Counted from the first letter of the stretch, positions 47,005-56,593 are shown. The stretch: 64,000 nucleotides of DNA from Candidatus Babeliaceae bacterium (GCA_016933915.1 JAFFZZ010000114.1:34384-98383); one strand, 5' to 3'. Notes: generated by a model not told the origin, from the letters alone. Program-made: numbers and translations.

Positions 47005-47357
47005 ATTTTGGTTACCTGCTTAATAACGCGATCTTTAAACTGCACCACCAATTCGGCATCATTGACTCGAAAAGCTTCTTCCCGCGGAGGTGGAGAAAAT
47101 TTAATCTGCTCACGTAGCTCAACAGAAGGCACCTGTTCCTGCAGAAGCTCTCTCTTAACTTGCCAACGCTCACTCAGAGCACTCTCTTGGCGCGCCACCT
47201 CTTCCCCTCCAAGAAGATTATTTCGCTCGAGCAAAGCATCATACGCATCTTCCTCCTGTATCACCATAAGCCCTGGTTTCAACAGGATATGCTTGAGAAT
47301 CAGATACGCCACGAAAAAATGAAACATCTGCACAAGCAATAAGGCATTGATGATCAT
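47001..47357 (-). CDS. Short b/b'-like ATP synthase stalk subunit
   Basis: 118 aa. N-terminal hydrophobic helix (ALLLVQMFHFFVAYLILKHILLKPGL) with the Lys-Pro at the helix end typical of b subunits, then a charged helical stretch, shorter than b. Its place between c and b is where b' occurs in some operons. Together with atpF it may form a heterodimeric stalk. Sequence is diverged, so the call rests on helix layout and gene order. Confidence 0.65.
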   Translation of the reverse strand: MIINALLLVQMFHFFVAYLILKHILLKPGLMVIQEEDAYDALLERNNLLGGEEVARQESALSERWQVKRELLQEQVPSVELREQIKFSPPPREEAFRVNDAELVVQFKDRVIKQVTKI

Positions 47358-47368
47358 ACGATCATCCC

Positions 47369-47611
47369 CTATAGAAAGAGTAAAAGCGCCGCTATTGCAA
47401 GAACATAAATAGCGAGCGTCTCAATAAATGCAAGCGCGATCATCATCATCGTCCTGAGAGAACTTGCACTTTCAGGATACTTACCAATATTTTCACACGC
47501 TTTTGAAGCCACCAATCCCTGCGCAATCGCCGGCCCCAGGGTCCCAATACTAATCGCAAGACCAGCTGCAATACATGAGACTGCTTTAACAATATACGTC
47601 ATATCTTCCAT
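47369..47611 (-). CDS. atpE: F-type ATP synthase subunit c
   Basis: 80 aa from the ATG with AGGAGG upstream (longer frames extend into the kinase gene). Two membrane helices joined by the polar loop ENIGKYPESASS. The ion site is Glu64 in helix 2. Pro27 and Gln31 in helix 1, with Thr65 and Tyr69 in helix 2, reproduce the ligand set of sodium-binding c-rings such as Ilyobacter. Forms the rotor ring of F0. Starts 10 bp after the kinase stop codon. Confidence 0.95.
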   Translation of the reverse strand: MEDMTYIVKAVSCIAAGLAISIGTLGPAIAQGLVASKACENIGKYPESASSLRTMMMIALAFIETLAIYVLAIAALLLFL

Positions 47612-47621
47612 CGCAAACCTC

Positions 47622-48353
47622 CTACACAGTACAGGAACAGTCGGTAAGCAACTCACCAACCGGCAACCCATAATGCGTAAAAATAAAATCGGCTACTCGT
47701 TCCGCATGCTGCTCTTGCAAAACAACATCTGACTCAAAACACTTATTGCAATCTAGAATTAAAACAGGAACACCAGCTGCAGATTCATCTACCCCAATTC
47801 CTTGCACTAGCCATTTCTCATGCTTTTCATGAAGTGACTCGAGATAGGATAGTTGAACAGATGACTCTGACGATCTATTCCTCTTCTTTGACCTTTGAAA
47901 ACAAACGGACGGATCGGCCCTTAGGTAAATAAAACCTGCAGGTTTTTCGGTATAATGGGTGTACCACCACGAATACCACGAAGAATAGAGTTCCCACTCA
48001 AGATCGCTCATGCACCCTAATTCATGCAAATTCTGAGCAAAACAGTGACGGTCGGCATATACCGACCGCTCAAGAAGTTGTATAGGATGAGAATTTTTTT
48101 TAGAGTGCTCTTCCATTGCCCAAAGACGTGTCACAAAGGCATACGCTTGGAAAGTATAACCCCAGCGAGCTTTGTCAGCGTAAAACTCACCGAGCAAATC
48201 AACCCCATTAATATTTCGCCAGCTATCAACTGGTTCGTACACAATTTGAGCGTTCAACCGCGAGCCGACACACTTTAAAAAAGTAGTCTTACCAACACCC
48301 ATATTTCCTTCGAGACAGAAATAACGTTTTTTGCAATTAACATCAAAAATCAT
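47622..48353 (-). CDS. Deoxynucleoside kinase, dCK/dGK family
   Basis: 243 aa. P-loop EGNMGVGKT (15-23), Glu40 in YEPVDSW, the ARWGYTFQAYAF block, ERSVYADRHCFA (95-106) with the catalytic Glu-Arg-Ser, and the LID arginines in QRSKKRNR (153-160). These blocks and the C-terminal PVLILDCN match animal dCK/dGK/TK2-type kinases closely in order and spacing. It phosphorylates deoxynucleosides to dNMPs; base preference is unknown. First gene of the ATP synthase segment, 10 bp before atpE. Confidence 0.92.
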   Translation of the reverse strand: MIFDVNCKKRYFCLEGNMGVGKTTFLKCVGSRLNAQIVYEPVDSWRNINGVDLLGEFYADKARWGYTFQAYAFVTRLWAMEEHSKKNSHPIQLLERSVYADRHCFAQNLHELGCMSDLEWELYSSWYSWWYTHYTEKPAGFIYLRADPSVCFQRSKKRNRSSESSVQLSYLESLHEKHEKWLVQGIGVDESAAGVPVLILDCNKCFESDVVLQEQHAERVADFIFTHYGLPVGELLTDCSCTV

Positions 48354-48533
48354 GGAAGCACCCGCGTAGAAATAAGTCTTCTTTGTTTAACACCATACTA
48401 CGAACTAGGAAAAAAACGAATACTTTGTGGTAAAGAAATATGGAACTTGTTATCATACACCCCAAGAAGGGTACACAGACTATCGTTTCTCACAACAATT
48501 TAATTTACACGGCTAACAAAGGAAGAGCTACGA

Positions 48534-50195
48534 ATGAAGCACGTCGTCTCACGGGGCAAACCTTTTTTTCGCGGTTTTTTGTTTCTCATAATCATCTGCA
48601 ATGCACTTTTTTTAAAAGCTAACCACGCGGAAGAGTATCTGGGCGACGAAATATCCTCTTTTTCAACCTTCGACCCAAACGATTTCTGGGACTCGCCCAC
48701 TATAGACGATACCTACGCCGATCATTTGAACAGCAGGAAGATCTCACCTTTCGACCTTCTACAAATCCTTACAAACGACCCCATTAATTTGCAGATAGTA
48801 CTCCAAAACGATTTTTATAAATATACCAACCCCGTCAACGTACGACCATTGCTCGATCTTCCCATCCATGAACGTACCTTTTATCTGCTCTCAGACGATG
48901 GACCGTGCTACCGCGGAGGTATCTCAATGGTCCCATTCTACAACGAGTCACGCAAGCAATATTACACCAAAAACAGCTGGCAACTCTCGTCATATCTCGC
49001 CTTTTGTGATTCAGCCATACTTAATGCTATCAAAAAGATATCCGAATTGGTGCCAAATGGAGATGATATAGATTTCGCACAAATCATGTCACTTTTTTCG
49101 GGAATTAAATTTGAAGAGCGACGCCTCGGTTTAATGAGTGGCATCACTCTGCAAGCATGCCCTTTTATCGTCACTTTCCAAACACCATTGTATTATCTCG
49201 AGCATAACTTTTACCTCAACGATGACGAACAGAGCGCCATCACGCACGACCCATTCTTTCAGAACCTCCCTTCAATCGGAGATACCGCACAAAGCACAGA
49301 TGCATTCCTTAAGGAACACCTCGTCAATGATATGATTGGTTTTGGCGACACCCGCGTTACCGCACTTATCAATCTCAAAGAAACCGAAAAACTTCACTGC
49401 TGGACGGGCGCAGAATGCACCATCCCGACAGCAATATCATTTAACAAAAGATATATAGGCACACACCCTCAAAAATGTCCGACGCAACCATATCTCAACA
49501 TCAATGAACTTCTTACAAAATGGACTGAGGGAAGCGATGAAGTATACGACATACTTCTTTCATTAGGAACTCACGTCCTTGATCGACTCAGCAGGGTTGT
49601 TGGCGATACAAAATTGGGCAGTGAACGGGTGGGGCTCGGTATCATATGTGCCGCTGACTGGGAACCACATCCATGCGTTCATATCTACCAAGAACTTCAC
49701 CCACAAGTTCTGCTGCCCTACACAACCACACGAATGTTCCGAGAAATTAAAAACCCGTGGCAATTTGACCGAAAATACAATGACGAAAGCCAAGCGGATA
49801 CAAACCTTGCATTTTTGGCCAACCAGCTCATTAATACGCTGTACCCAATTGCTCACGATACTCATATAGCAACACAAAGTTCTGTTGAATATACGGCAGA
49901 ATTTGAATACACTTCTCGATGCATCGAGTTTGGGCTTTTTTACAATTACTGGTACCGGTCAGCAGAGCAACTACAACTAAAAGATCCAATCTTCAATGGC
50001 TTTCAACTTGATCTTTTGGCAGCTACCACTTTTTCCTGCTCACAACACAAAGTTGGGGGGCGTTGCATATGGCATCCTTCCGCATGTGAGAGGAAAAGTT
50101 CGTGGCACGTTGGCATAGTAGGTGATGCAGCCCTAGCCTATACCGGCATCGGTGGAGACTGGTCAATAGGCTTATTTATCGGCGCAACATGGTAA
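48534..50195 (+). CDS. Probable outer-membrane beta-barrel protein
   Basis: 553 aa. Signal-like N-terminus (GFLFLIIICNALFLKANHA). Cys residues and aromatic strands are frequent, and the chain ends WSIGLFIGATW, an aromatic C-terminal strand as in the barrel-like protein at 41 kb, with which it shares the aromatic-rich EQ-x-x-LKD block. Probably inserted by BAM. Role unknown; uptake channel or adhesin are possible. AAAGGAAGAG precedes the ATG. Confidence 0.7.
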   Translation: MKHVVSRGKPFFRGFLFLIIICNALFLKANHAEEYLGDEISSFSTFDPNDFWDSPTIDDTYADHLNSRKISPFDLLQILTNDPINLQIVLQNDFYKYTNPVNVRPLLDLPIHERTFYLLSDDGPCYRGGISMVPFYNESRKQYYTKNSWQLSSYLAFCDSAILNAIKKISELVPNGDDIDFAQIMSLFSGIKFEERRLGLMSGITLQACPFIVTFQTPLYYLEHNFYLNDDEQSAITHDPFFQNLPSIGDTAQSTDAFLKEHLVNDMIGFGDTRVTALINLKETEKLHCWTGAECTIPTAISFNKRYIGTHPQKCPTQPYLNINELLTKWTEGSDEVYDILLSLGTHVLDRLSRVVGDTKLGSERVGLGIICAADWEPHPCVHIYQELHPQVLLPYTTTRMFREIKNPWQFDRKYNDESQADTNLAFLANQLINTLYPIAHDTHIATQSSVEYTAEFEYTSRCIEFGLFYNYWYRSAEQLQLKDPIFNGFQLDLLAATTFSCSQHKVGGRCIWHPSACERKSSWHVGIVGDAALAYTGIGGDWSIGLFIGATW

Positions 50196-50237
50196 AAATA
50201 TTTTTCATCTTTTTTTAAATTTTCAGGGAGGATCTCT

Positions 50238-50939
50238 ATGAACAAAAATTATTCTTCTCGTTTTATCTTCTTCGCAATAATTTTAGGGACATTCGCACAA
50301 ATCTCTGCAGAGTCAGCAAAAAAAAATTTTACTCGTATTGAATTCAAAACGCCGATCCTGAGCATTGTAGATCGTGCAGGATTTCTCAATGTTGGTGAAA
50401 TCGTAGTTTTTGCCCAAAACCTCGCACTCCTAATGATGGGAAATCAAAACAAAGAGAACGTCCTTCAAATAATCGAAGCATATGAACTAGAAATTCCATC
50501 AGACCTCCCACTCGATCTGGGAAATGAAGGGAAAAATCGTTACGCAATCATCCTCTATGATAATGCCTACTACACGGCTCAAGAATTAGTTCAAATGGAA
50601 CAAGACGGAACTACCGACCCAGAAAAGATACATGACGCGCTTCTTCGCGCTGCTGAACATTTTGAAAAATTTTCTGTTCAATACGTACAACAGATACAAG
50701 TAGCAAAGTCATATATGATTCCACTTATTGAACAGTGGAGCATGCTTCGCAATCGTCCAAACACAGAACTCCTCCGCTGGAGCAAAATGGAAGGCGGTGA
50801 GCAAGACGCCCTCAGAAAAAACCTGACAACCTTCAAAGCTTTTGATACATTCTTATCTGATCTTCGCCTCTTTTTGGCAGATCTGTTACAAAACTGTCCA
50901 AACTCACTCCGCTCATATAAAAATTCAATGAAAAGATAG
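50238..50939 (+). CDS. Secreted protein of unknown function
   Basis: 233 aa. Signal peptide MNKNYSSRFIFFAIILGTFAQISAES, then a mostly helical mature chain; no motif recognised. GGGAGG precedes the ATG. Lies 42 bp after the barrel gene and its stop overlaps the recD2 GTG start by one base, so all three may be transcribed together. Confidence 0.7.
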   Translation: MNKNYSSRFIFFAIILGTFAQISAESAKKNFTRIEFKTPILSIVDRAGFLNVGEIVVFAQNLALLMMGNQNKENVLQIIEAYELEIPSDLPLDLGNEGKNRYAIILYDNAYYTAQELVQMEQDGTTDPEKIHDALLRAAEHFEKFSVQYVQQIQVAKSYMIPLIEQWSMLRNRPNTELLRWSKMEGGEQDALRKNLTTFKAFDTFLSDLRLFLADLLQNCPNSLRSYKNSMKR

Positions 50940-53143
50940 TGGAACAACAAAACGAGATAATCAAAGGAACCATTGAACGGTTCCTATTTAAAAACAACGA
51001 AAATGGTTACGTCATTTTCGTCATACATTCAGCCGGTGAACCTGTCACCGTCACCGGCTCACTTCCTACCCTCGCTTCAGGGCAGGAAGTTGAACTTGAA
51101 GGATCTTGGATTACACATCCACGATTTGGACGGCAATTTCAGGCAAAACGCGCCATCAGCCAACTCCCAACCTCAGTTGTTGGACTTAAAAAATATCTCG
51201 GCTCGGGGCTTATTCATGGTATCGGAAAAGTTTATGCAGAGAAATTGGTTGATTATTTCGGTGCCAACGTCCTCACTATAATCGATAAGACACCAGAACG
51301 GCTCGCTGAAGTCCCCGGACTCGGGCCAAAACGGATCGACTCAATAACTTCCGCGTGGCATGAACAACGGAGTGTCGCCTCAATCATGGTCTTCCTCCAG
51401 GAAAAAGGGGTCTCTCCTTCCTACGCAGCAAAAATATATAAACAATATGGCAACCGTTCACTTGAAGTTGTTCAACAAAACCCATATCGCCTCGCCGAAG
51501 ACATCTGGGGCATAGGATTTGCCACTGCTGACACTATTGCGCAGCACCTTGGCTTTGCTATCGACAGCAGCTTTCGTCTCGCATCCGGCTGCCTTTACAC
51601 CCTAAAAATGGCATCAGGTCAAGGACACCTGTATCTTGAACGTGAACAGCTAATCAATCAAACACAAGTCATCCTCAAAATTGAAGGAGAAGAGAATAAT
51701 GGAAAACTTGCGTTAACAATCGACAACCTCCTAATCGAGGGAAAATTAAGTGCCATTTCACAAACAGGAACCACGTTCTACGCACTTAGCTCACACCATG
51801 CAACCGAAATTGATTTCGCCCGCCGCCTTACACGATTAAACTCTTTTGTTTCAGCGCACCACAAGCAAAAAAATTTCGACTATGATGCTCTTTATCGACA
51901 GCTTAGAGTCGCACACGGTTCTATAGATCTCAACGAAGATCAGCAACACGGCATCCTCGCCACACTCCAATCAAAGGTCTCCATAATTACCGGGGGACCT
52001 GGCACAGGTAAAACCACTCTGGTACGCGCCCTTTTATCCATTCTTGATGCACACCACGTAAGCTATAAACTTGCGGCCCCAACCGGCCGTGCCGCTAAAC
52101 GACTCGCCGAGAGTACGGGACACTATGCAATGACATTGCATCGTCTTCTTGAATTTGATCCTAGCACCATGCGCTTTACCCATAATGAGACAAATGCCAT
52201 TAAGGCAGATTTTTTTATCATTGATGAAACATCAATGGTAGATATCTTTCTGGCACATTCACTGGTACGAGCAATCCCACTTACCGCACACTTAGTACTC
52301 ATCGGCGACAGTGACCAACTTCCCTCAGTAGGTCCGGGAAATGTCCTTAAAGACCTTATCGCCAGCAAACGTATTGCGTGTACTCGCTTAACTGAAATAT
52401 TCCGTCAAGCACAAAGCAGCATGATTGTTGTTAACGCTCACCAGATTAACCGTGGAGCTTTCCCAAAGACACGCCCAGAACCGGGCGATAAACGCGATTT
52501 TATTTTCATCAACGAACGTGATCCACAGCTTCTTTTGGGACATCTCAAAAAAATACTTTTTATTGACCTCAAAAAACATTCGCTAAAGCCAAAAGATACA
52601 CATGTTCTCGTCCCGATGAACCGTGGTATTGCAGGAACTTTTTTTCTGAATAGCCAATTGCAAGCTCTCTTAAATCCAATATCGCATCCATTACTAAAAT
52701 ATCGAGGAATTGAATTTAGGGAGGGTGATAGAGTGATGCAGATCAAAAATAATTACGAAAAATTGGTTTTCAACGGTGATATTGGTTATATCGAAGAGGT
52801 TCGGGAAGAAGAAGGGCAACTTTCCGTACTTTTTGGAAATCAACAAATTTCTTATAAACAAGACGAACTCGACGAACTAGTACTCGCTTATGCATCAACA
52901 ATACACAAAAGCCAGGGGTCTGAATACCCTGCGGTCATAATCCCCTTATTCATGCAACATTTTATGCTACTGCAACGCAACCTTCTCTACACCGCTATAA
53001 CACGTGCAAAAAAAGTATGCTTTCTTGTCGGTGAGCCACGCGCTGTTGCTCTCGCCGTCAAAAAAAGTGGCGGCCTTGAACGTATTACATTCCTCTCCCA
53101 TTTCATGCAGACATCAACGACTAACGAAAGTGGGCAATGGTAA
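50939..53143 (+). CDS. recD2: RecD2-type DNA helicase
   Basis: 734 aa, GTG start overlapping the upstream stop by 1 bp. N-terminal OB-like region, helix-hairpin-helix repeats (VPGLGPKRIDSI), then the SF1B core: Walker A GGPGTGKTTLVRA, APTGRAAKRLAE, DEP-like DETSMVDIFL, GDSDQLPSVGPGNVL and motif VI YTAITRAKK. RecD2 is a 5'-3' helicase acting in repair outside RecBCD. The SH3 insert and core length fit RecD2 rather than RecD. Confidence 0.95.
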   Translation: MEQQNEIIKGTIERFLFKNNENGYVIFVIHSAGEPVTVTGSLPTLASGQEVELEGSWITHPRFGRQFQAKRAISQLPTSVVGLKKYLGSGLIHGIGKVYAEKLVDYFGANVLTIIDKTPERLAEVPGLGPKRIDSITSAWHEQRSVASIMVFLQEKGVSPSYAAKIYKQYGNRSLEVVQQNPYRLAEDIWGIGFATADTIAQHLGFAIDSSFRLASGCLYTLKMASGQGHLYLEREQLINQTQVILKIEGEENNGKLALTIDNLLIEGKLSAISQTGTTFYALSSHHATEIDFARRLTRLNSFVSAHHKQKNFDYDALYRQLRVAHGSIDLNEDQQHGILATLQSKVSIITGGPGTGKTTLVRALLSILDAHHVSYKLAAPTGRAAKRLAESTGHYAMTLHRLLEFDPSTMRFTHNETNAIKADFFIIDETSMVDIFLAHSLVRAIPLTAHLVLIGDSDQLPSVGPGNVLKDLIASKRIACTRLTEIFRQAQSSMIVVNAHQINRGAFPKTRPEPGDKRDFIFINERDPQLLLGHLKKILFIDLKKHSLKPKDTHVLVPMNRGIAGTFFLNSQLQALLNPISHPLLKYRGIEFREGDRVMQIKNNYEKLVFNGDIGYIEEVREEEGQLSVLFGNQQISYKQDELDELVLAYASTIHKSQGSEYPAVIIPLFMQHFMLLQRNLLYTAITRAKKVCFLVGEPRAVALAVKKSGGLERITFLSHFMQTSTTNESGQW

Positions 53144-54342
53144 TGAACAATCGACTTATTGTTACCCTCGGCATGATACTCCCACTTTTTCTCGGTTTTA
53201 CGTTTTACGCATTTTATAACGACTGGATTGTCGTACGAATCCCACTATTCCCCATACAAAAAACTATGCCAATTCAACCTACCGCAGTGGAAAAAAGGGC
53301 TATTACCTTTTTTATTCCAAGCACGCCCAATTTTAAGCAGGAAACAAGTGAGATTATCTGGTCAACGGCACCAACAGAAGCAATTAAAACCGTCACCCAA
53401 ACCTGGCTTGCACTGCTAGATGAAGAGGGTTTCTTCGAAAAGAAAGTCACCCTACAATCTGTTGCCGAAGAAGGGGACACCCGACATTTCTATCTCTCAT
53501 TCGACCGTCCTCCATTCTCAGGAGAATCAACGACAGCAGCGAAACTTCTTATCATTGAAAGCTTACTCGCCACCCTTCGATCAACAACGGAAACCATAAA
53601 GACAATATCCTTTTTCTGTCATCATCAACCTGTTGAAGATTATCACCTCGACTTCTCGCGTGCGTGGCCAATTGAAGGCTTTCTTCAAAACTCGCACGAT
53701 TTTCCAGACGGCAAACCACAGAAAATACCCAACGGATACTACACCATCATGATTGATCCTGCAGGTGACGCCCGCAATACCGGTCGTATCATCGGAGAAA
53801 CTTTTGAGCGAGGGATTACACTCCAATTTGCCGAACATCTTAAGGAACTGCTCGAACACGAGTTTCCGAATATTCGAATTATCCTGACACGATTCCCCGG
53901 TGAAAAAATAGAACCGCTTCAGAACGCTAATTTTGTTAACCGGCTTGGTGCACAACTCTACGTTAGTCTAAATTTTGCAGCAGCAGAAAGGGGTGTTCCT
54001 CATTGTGCTATTTACTATTTCCTCTACAATCAACAAATTCCCTCATTAAATCCCCACCTACTTTCATGGCACCCTTATCAAGAGGCATATATCAACGAAT
54101 TGCCAAGAAGCAGAACATTTGCACAGATTGTGCGCAACAAGCTTCTTGAATATCAACGTCAAGGACTTTTCCAAATCCCAGAAATACGAGGCATTCCCTT
54201 TAAACCATTGATAGGCATCCGATCCCCAAGTATCGCGTGTGAAATTGGACTTCATTCCCAAGATGACTGGGCTCTTTATGTCAAACCGGTTGCTGCCGGA
54301 CTTGCACATGTTGTACGCTACGCTCAAGGGCTTATCAGTTAG
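53137..54342 (+). CDS. Amidase_3-fold protein lacking zinc ligands (predicted inactive)
   Basis: 401 aa counted from the ATG at 53137; an ATG at 53143 overlapping the recD2 stop is an equally good start. A membrane anchor (LIVTLGMILPLFLGFTFYAF) precedes a GerMN-like region (about 75-180) and then an N-acetylmuramoyl-L-alanine amidase fold. In active amidases the motifs are DPGHGG and SIHxNA; here they read DPAGDA (207-212) and SLNFAA (277-282), so both zinc histidines are gone. A glutamate at 221 or 224 and Glu369 (CEIGLHS) remain. Possibly a regulator of wall hydrolysis, like other degenerate amidases. It sits 5' of FtsL-like and FtsI genes. Confidence 0.65.
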   Translation: MVMNNRLIVTLGMILPLFLGFTFYAFYNDWIVVRIPLFPIQKTMPIQPTAVEKRAITFFIPSTPNFKQETSEIIWSTAPTEAIKTVTQTWLALLDEEGFFEKKVTLQSVAEEGDTRHFYLSFDRPPFSGESTTAAKLLIIESLLATLRSTTETIKTISFFCHHQPVEDYHLDFSRAWPIEGFLQNSHDFPDGKPQKIPNGYYTIMIDPAGDARNTGRIIGETFERGITLQFAEHLKELLEHEFPNIRIILTRFPGEKIEPLQNANFVNRLGAQLYVSLNFAAAERGVPHCAIYYFLYNQQIPSLNPHLLSWHPYQEAYINELPRSRTFAQIVRNKLLEYQRQGLFQIPEIRGIPFKPLIGIRSPSIACEIGLHSQDDWALYVKPVAAGLAHVVRYAQGLIS

Positions 54343-54369
54343 ACCCGTTCAAACCAAAAAAGGAGATTT

Positions 54370-54582
54370 ATGAACGGAATTGATTTACAAGGGAAAAACA
54401 AGTTTCTTGGGGCTATGCTCTCCATTCTCGGATTACTGCTCCTGTTTTACCTGCTCGACATCATCAAATATGGCATTACAGTTATCCTAATTTGTGCTGC
54501 ACTCGCCCTCATCTGGCAAGGTCTTTCGATGCTTGGTGTTATAGACCGCATTCAGCACATCTGGGCCAAAAAGAAGAAATAA
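54370..54582 (+). CDS. Small two-helix membrane protein
   Basis: 70 aa, AAAAGGAG SD. Two hydrophobic helices (KFLGAMLSILGLLLLFYLL and GITVILICAALALIWQGL) and a basic C-terminus. Located between the amidase-fold gene and the FtsL-like gene with short gaps, so it belongs to the same transcription unit and may take part in the division or wall module. No family recognised. Confidence 0.7.
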   Translation: MNGIDLQGKNKFLGAMLSILGLLLLFYLLDIIKYGITVILICAALALIWQGLSMLGVIDRIQHIWAKKKK

Positions 54583-54596
54583 AGAAGGAACTGCTC

Positions 54597-54860
54597 ATGC
54601 GTTACGGATCCCTCATCCTAATCGCTGGAACGGGGCTTGTTCTCATTTTTATTTATTTAAACCACCAGAACCAGCTTACGTCACTCTCCTATCAAAAACA
54701 ACGTCTCGAGCTTCATCTCTCGCAACTTCGCGAAGAGCATAACCGCCTAAAACAACAACTTGCCATGCTCAAGCAACACGACTCAGTTAAAGAACGTGCT
54801 ATGAATGAACTTGGACTTATGCCACTTTCGGTGACGCAGGTTGAGCAGTTCATACCGTAA
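54597..54860 (+). CDS. FtsL/DivIC-like septum protein
   Basis: 87 aa from the ATG with GAAGGA upstream; the longer open frame overlaps the previous gene. One membrane helix (SLILIAGTGLVLIFIYL), a leucine-zipper-like coiled coil (about 30-60) and a C-terminal ERAMNELGLMPLSVTQ segment, the hallmark end of the FtsL/DivIC family. Directly 5' of the FtsI gene, the usual ftsL position. FtsL recruits FtsW/FtsI. Confidence 0.75.
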   Translation: MRYGSLILIAGTGLVLIFIYLNHQNQLTSLSYQKQRLELHLSQLREEHNRLKQQLAMLKQHDSVKERAMNELGLMPLSVTQVEQFIP

Positions 54861-54876
54861 CAAGGGGGGAGGGGCT

Positions 54877-56529
54877 ATGGTGGTCGGAATTTTAAGAGAT
54901 GGACGCGTTCGAATTGTTACAGCGTTTTTCACTCTTACATACGTATGCATTGTCGCTTACTCATTTTTTTTACAAGTATATGAAAACTCATTTTTCACCT
55001 CAATCGGCAATAAACAATACAAACTCGTCATCACCCGTAAGCCACCCCGAGCTCCCATTTTCGATCGCAACAGTCAACCTATTGCCTTTGATAAAGAGAT
55101 TTTGTCAGCTTTTATTACCCCAAACAATCTTTCCGAAAAAGTAAAAGTACAACGCTTTCTAAAGCAGTACTTTCCTGATGCTCTCAAGCGACTCGAGGAG
55201 CATCCTGAGTTATATTTTTCATACGTAAAGCGACATCTTACCCCCGAAGAAATAGTAATAATTAATAAGGCTGAACTTGCCGATATTCGTCTTCTGCGAG
55301 AACAAAGAAGGTTCTATGCTATTCCCTCGCTTGGCAATACTATTGGGACAACTGACATCGATAATCACGGCCTCAGCGGTATAGAACTTATATTCGACAA
55401 ACAACTCGCGGGAACCCCAACAACATATCTCCTTGAAAAAGATGCGCGATCAACCGCCTACTATTTTAAACGTGAAACGAAAACTGCAGGAATCGAGGGG
55501 CACCCCATTAAACTCACCATCGATAGTGACCTTCAATTTATCGCATACGATAATCTTAAATCCTGGTGCAAAAAGCTCGCGGCAAAGGAGGGGATGGTCC
55601 TCATAATGAACCCACAGAACGGTGAACTTCTTGCACTCGCCTGCTACCCCGACTTCGACCCAAACAAGCCTGCACCAGATGAACTCGCTCTTACCAAAAA
55701 CCGTATCTTTACTGAAGTCCATGAGTTTGGCTCCGTTATGAAAGTATTCCCCGCGCTGGCTGCTCTTGATGAAAAGGTAGTTATCCCCGACGAAATTATC
55801 GATTGCGAAAACAAGAGGGAAACGTACATTAATGGAATACGAATTACCACATGGCGAGCATTTGGCCCACAAACATATACAGACGTTATACGTACCTCAA
55901 ACAACATAGGAACGTCTAAAGTATCACTACGCCTTGGCAAAAAATTGTATGATCATCTCAGTAAATGTGGTTTTGGGAACAAAACCAATCTCTGCTTTCC
56001 GGGGGAACAGTGTGGTTTTATTACACCACCGCACGCCTGGTCAAAAGCAACACCACTCTCGCTTTCTTTCGGCTACGAAATTAGCGCCTCTCTTCTCCAG
56101 TTGGCATGCGGATTCTCTCTTTTTGCAACAAATGGTTTCCTGCCAATTCCAAAACTGGTGTATAAACAAAAAACGGAAGATCGCCCTCAACAAATATATC
56201 GCTCTGAACCAATACAAACCATGCGACAAACGTTGACCCTCGAACCACAAAAAGGCGTTGGTTACTTTGGCTATATACCCGGCTTCACCGTCATGGGAAA
56301 AACGGGAAGTTCATACCTCATCTCAAACGGTTCCTATGACAAAACACGTTCACTGTATACCTTCGCCGGCATTATCGAAGGAGAAAACTACCAACGACTT
56401 ATCGTTACAAGCATTCGAGAACCACAGCAAACTGGTAAGCAAACATACGCAACCACAATGGCAGTTCCACTTTTTAAAATAATTGCGGAGCAAATGGTAG
56501 TCCATGAACAGGCTACTCCGCGCTCTTGA
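54877..56529 (+). CDS. ftsI: FtsI-type class B penicillin-binding protein
   Basis: 550 aa from the ATG with GGGGGAGGGG upstream (a TTG at 54841 is less likely). Membrane anchor (about 13-38), the PBP dimerisation domain with RAPIFDRNSQPIAF, and the transpeptidase: SVMK (nucleophile Ser and Lys), SNN motif in RTSNNIGTSK, and KTG in MGKTGSSY. All active-site motifs are intact, so septal peptidoglycan crosslinking seems retained. No C-terminal PASTA repeats are seen. Confidence 0.95.
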   Translation: MVVGILRDGRVRIVTAFFTLTYVCIVAYSFFLQVYENSFFTSIGNKQYKLVITRKPPRAPIFDRNSQPIAFDKEILSAFITPNNLSEKVKVQRFLKQYFPDALKRLEEHPELYFSYVKRHLTPEEIVIINKAELADIRLLREQRRFYAIPSLGNTIGTTDIDNHGLSGIELIFDKQLAGTPTTYLLEKDARSTAYYFKRETKTAGIEGHPIKLTIDSDLQFIAYDNLKSWCKKLAAKEGMVLIMNPQNGELLALACYPDFDPNKPAPDELALTKNRIFTEVHEFGSVMKVFPALAALDEKVVIPDEIIDCENKRETYINGIRITTWRAFGPQTYTDVIRTSNNIGTSKVSLRLGKKLYDHLSKCGFGNKTNLCFPGEQCGFITPPHAWSKATPLSLSFGYEISASLLQLACGFSLFATNGFLPIPKLVYKQKTEDRPQQIYRSEPIQTMRQTLTLEPQKGVGYFGYIPGFTVMGKTGSSYLISNGSYDKTRSLYTFAGIIEGENYQRLIVTSIREPQQTGKQTYATTMAVPLFKIIAEQMVVHEQATPRS

Positions 56530-56593
56530 TTTAGACCGCCAAATACCGCTATGCTACATCCAAATCTTACCCCGCAAATCTGAGGAAAAAAGA

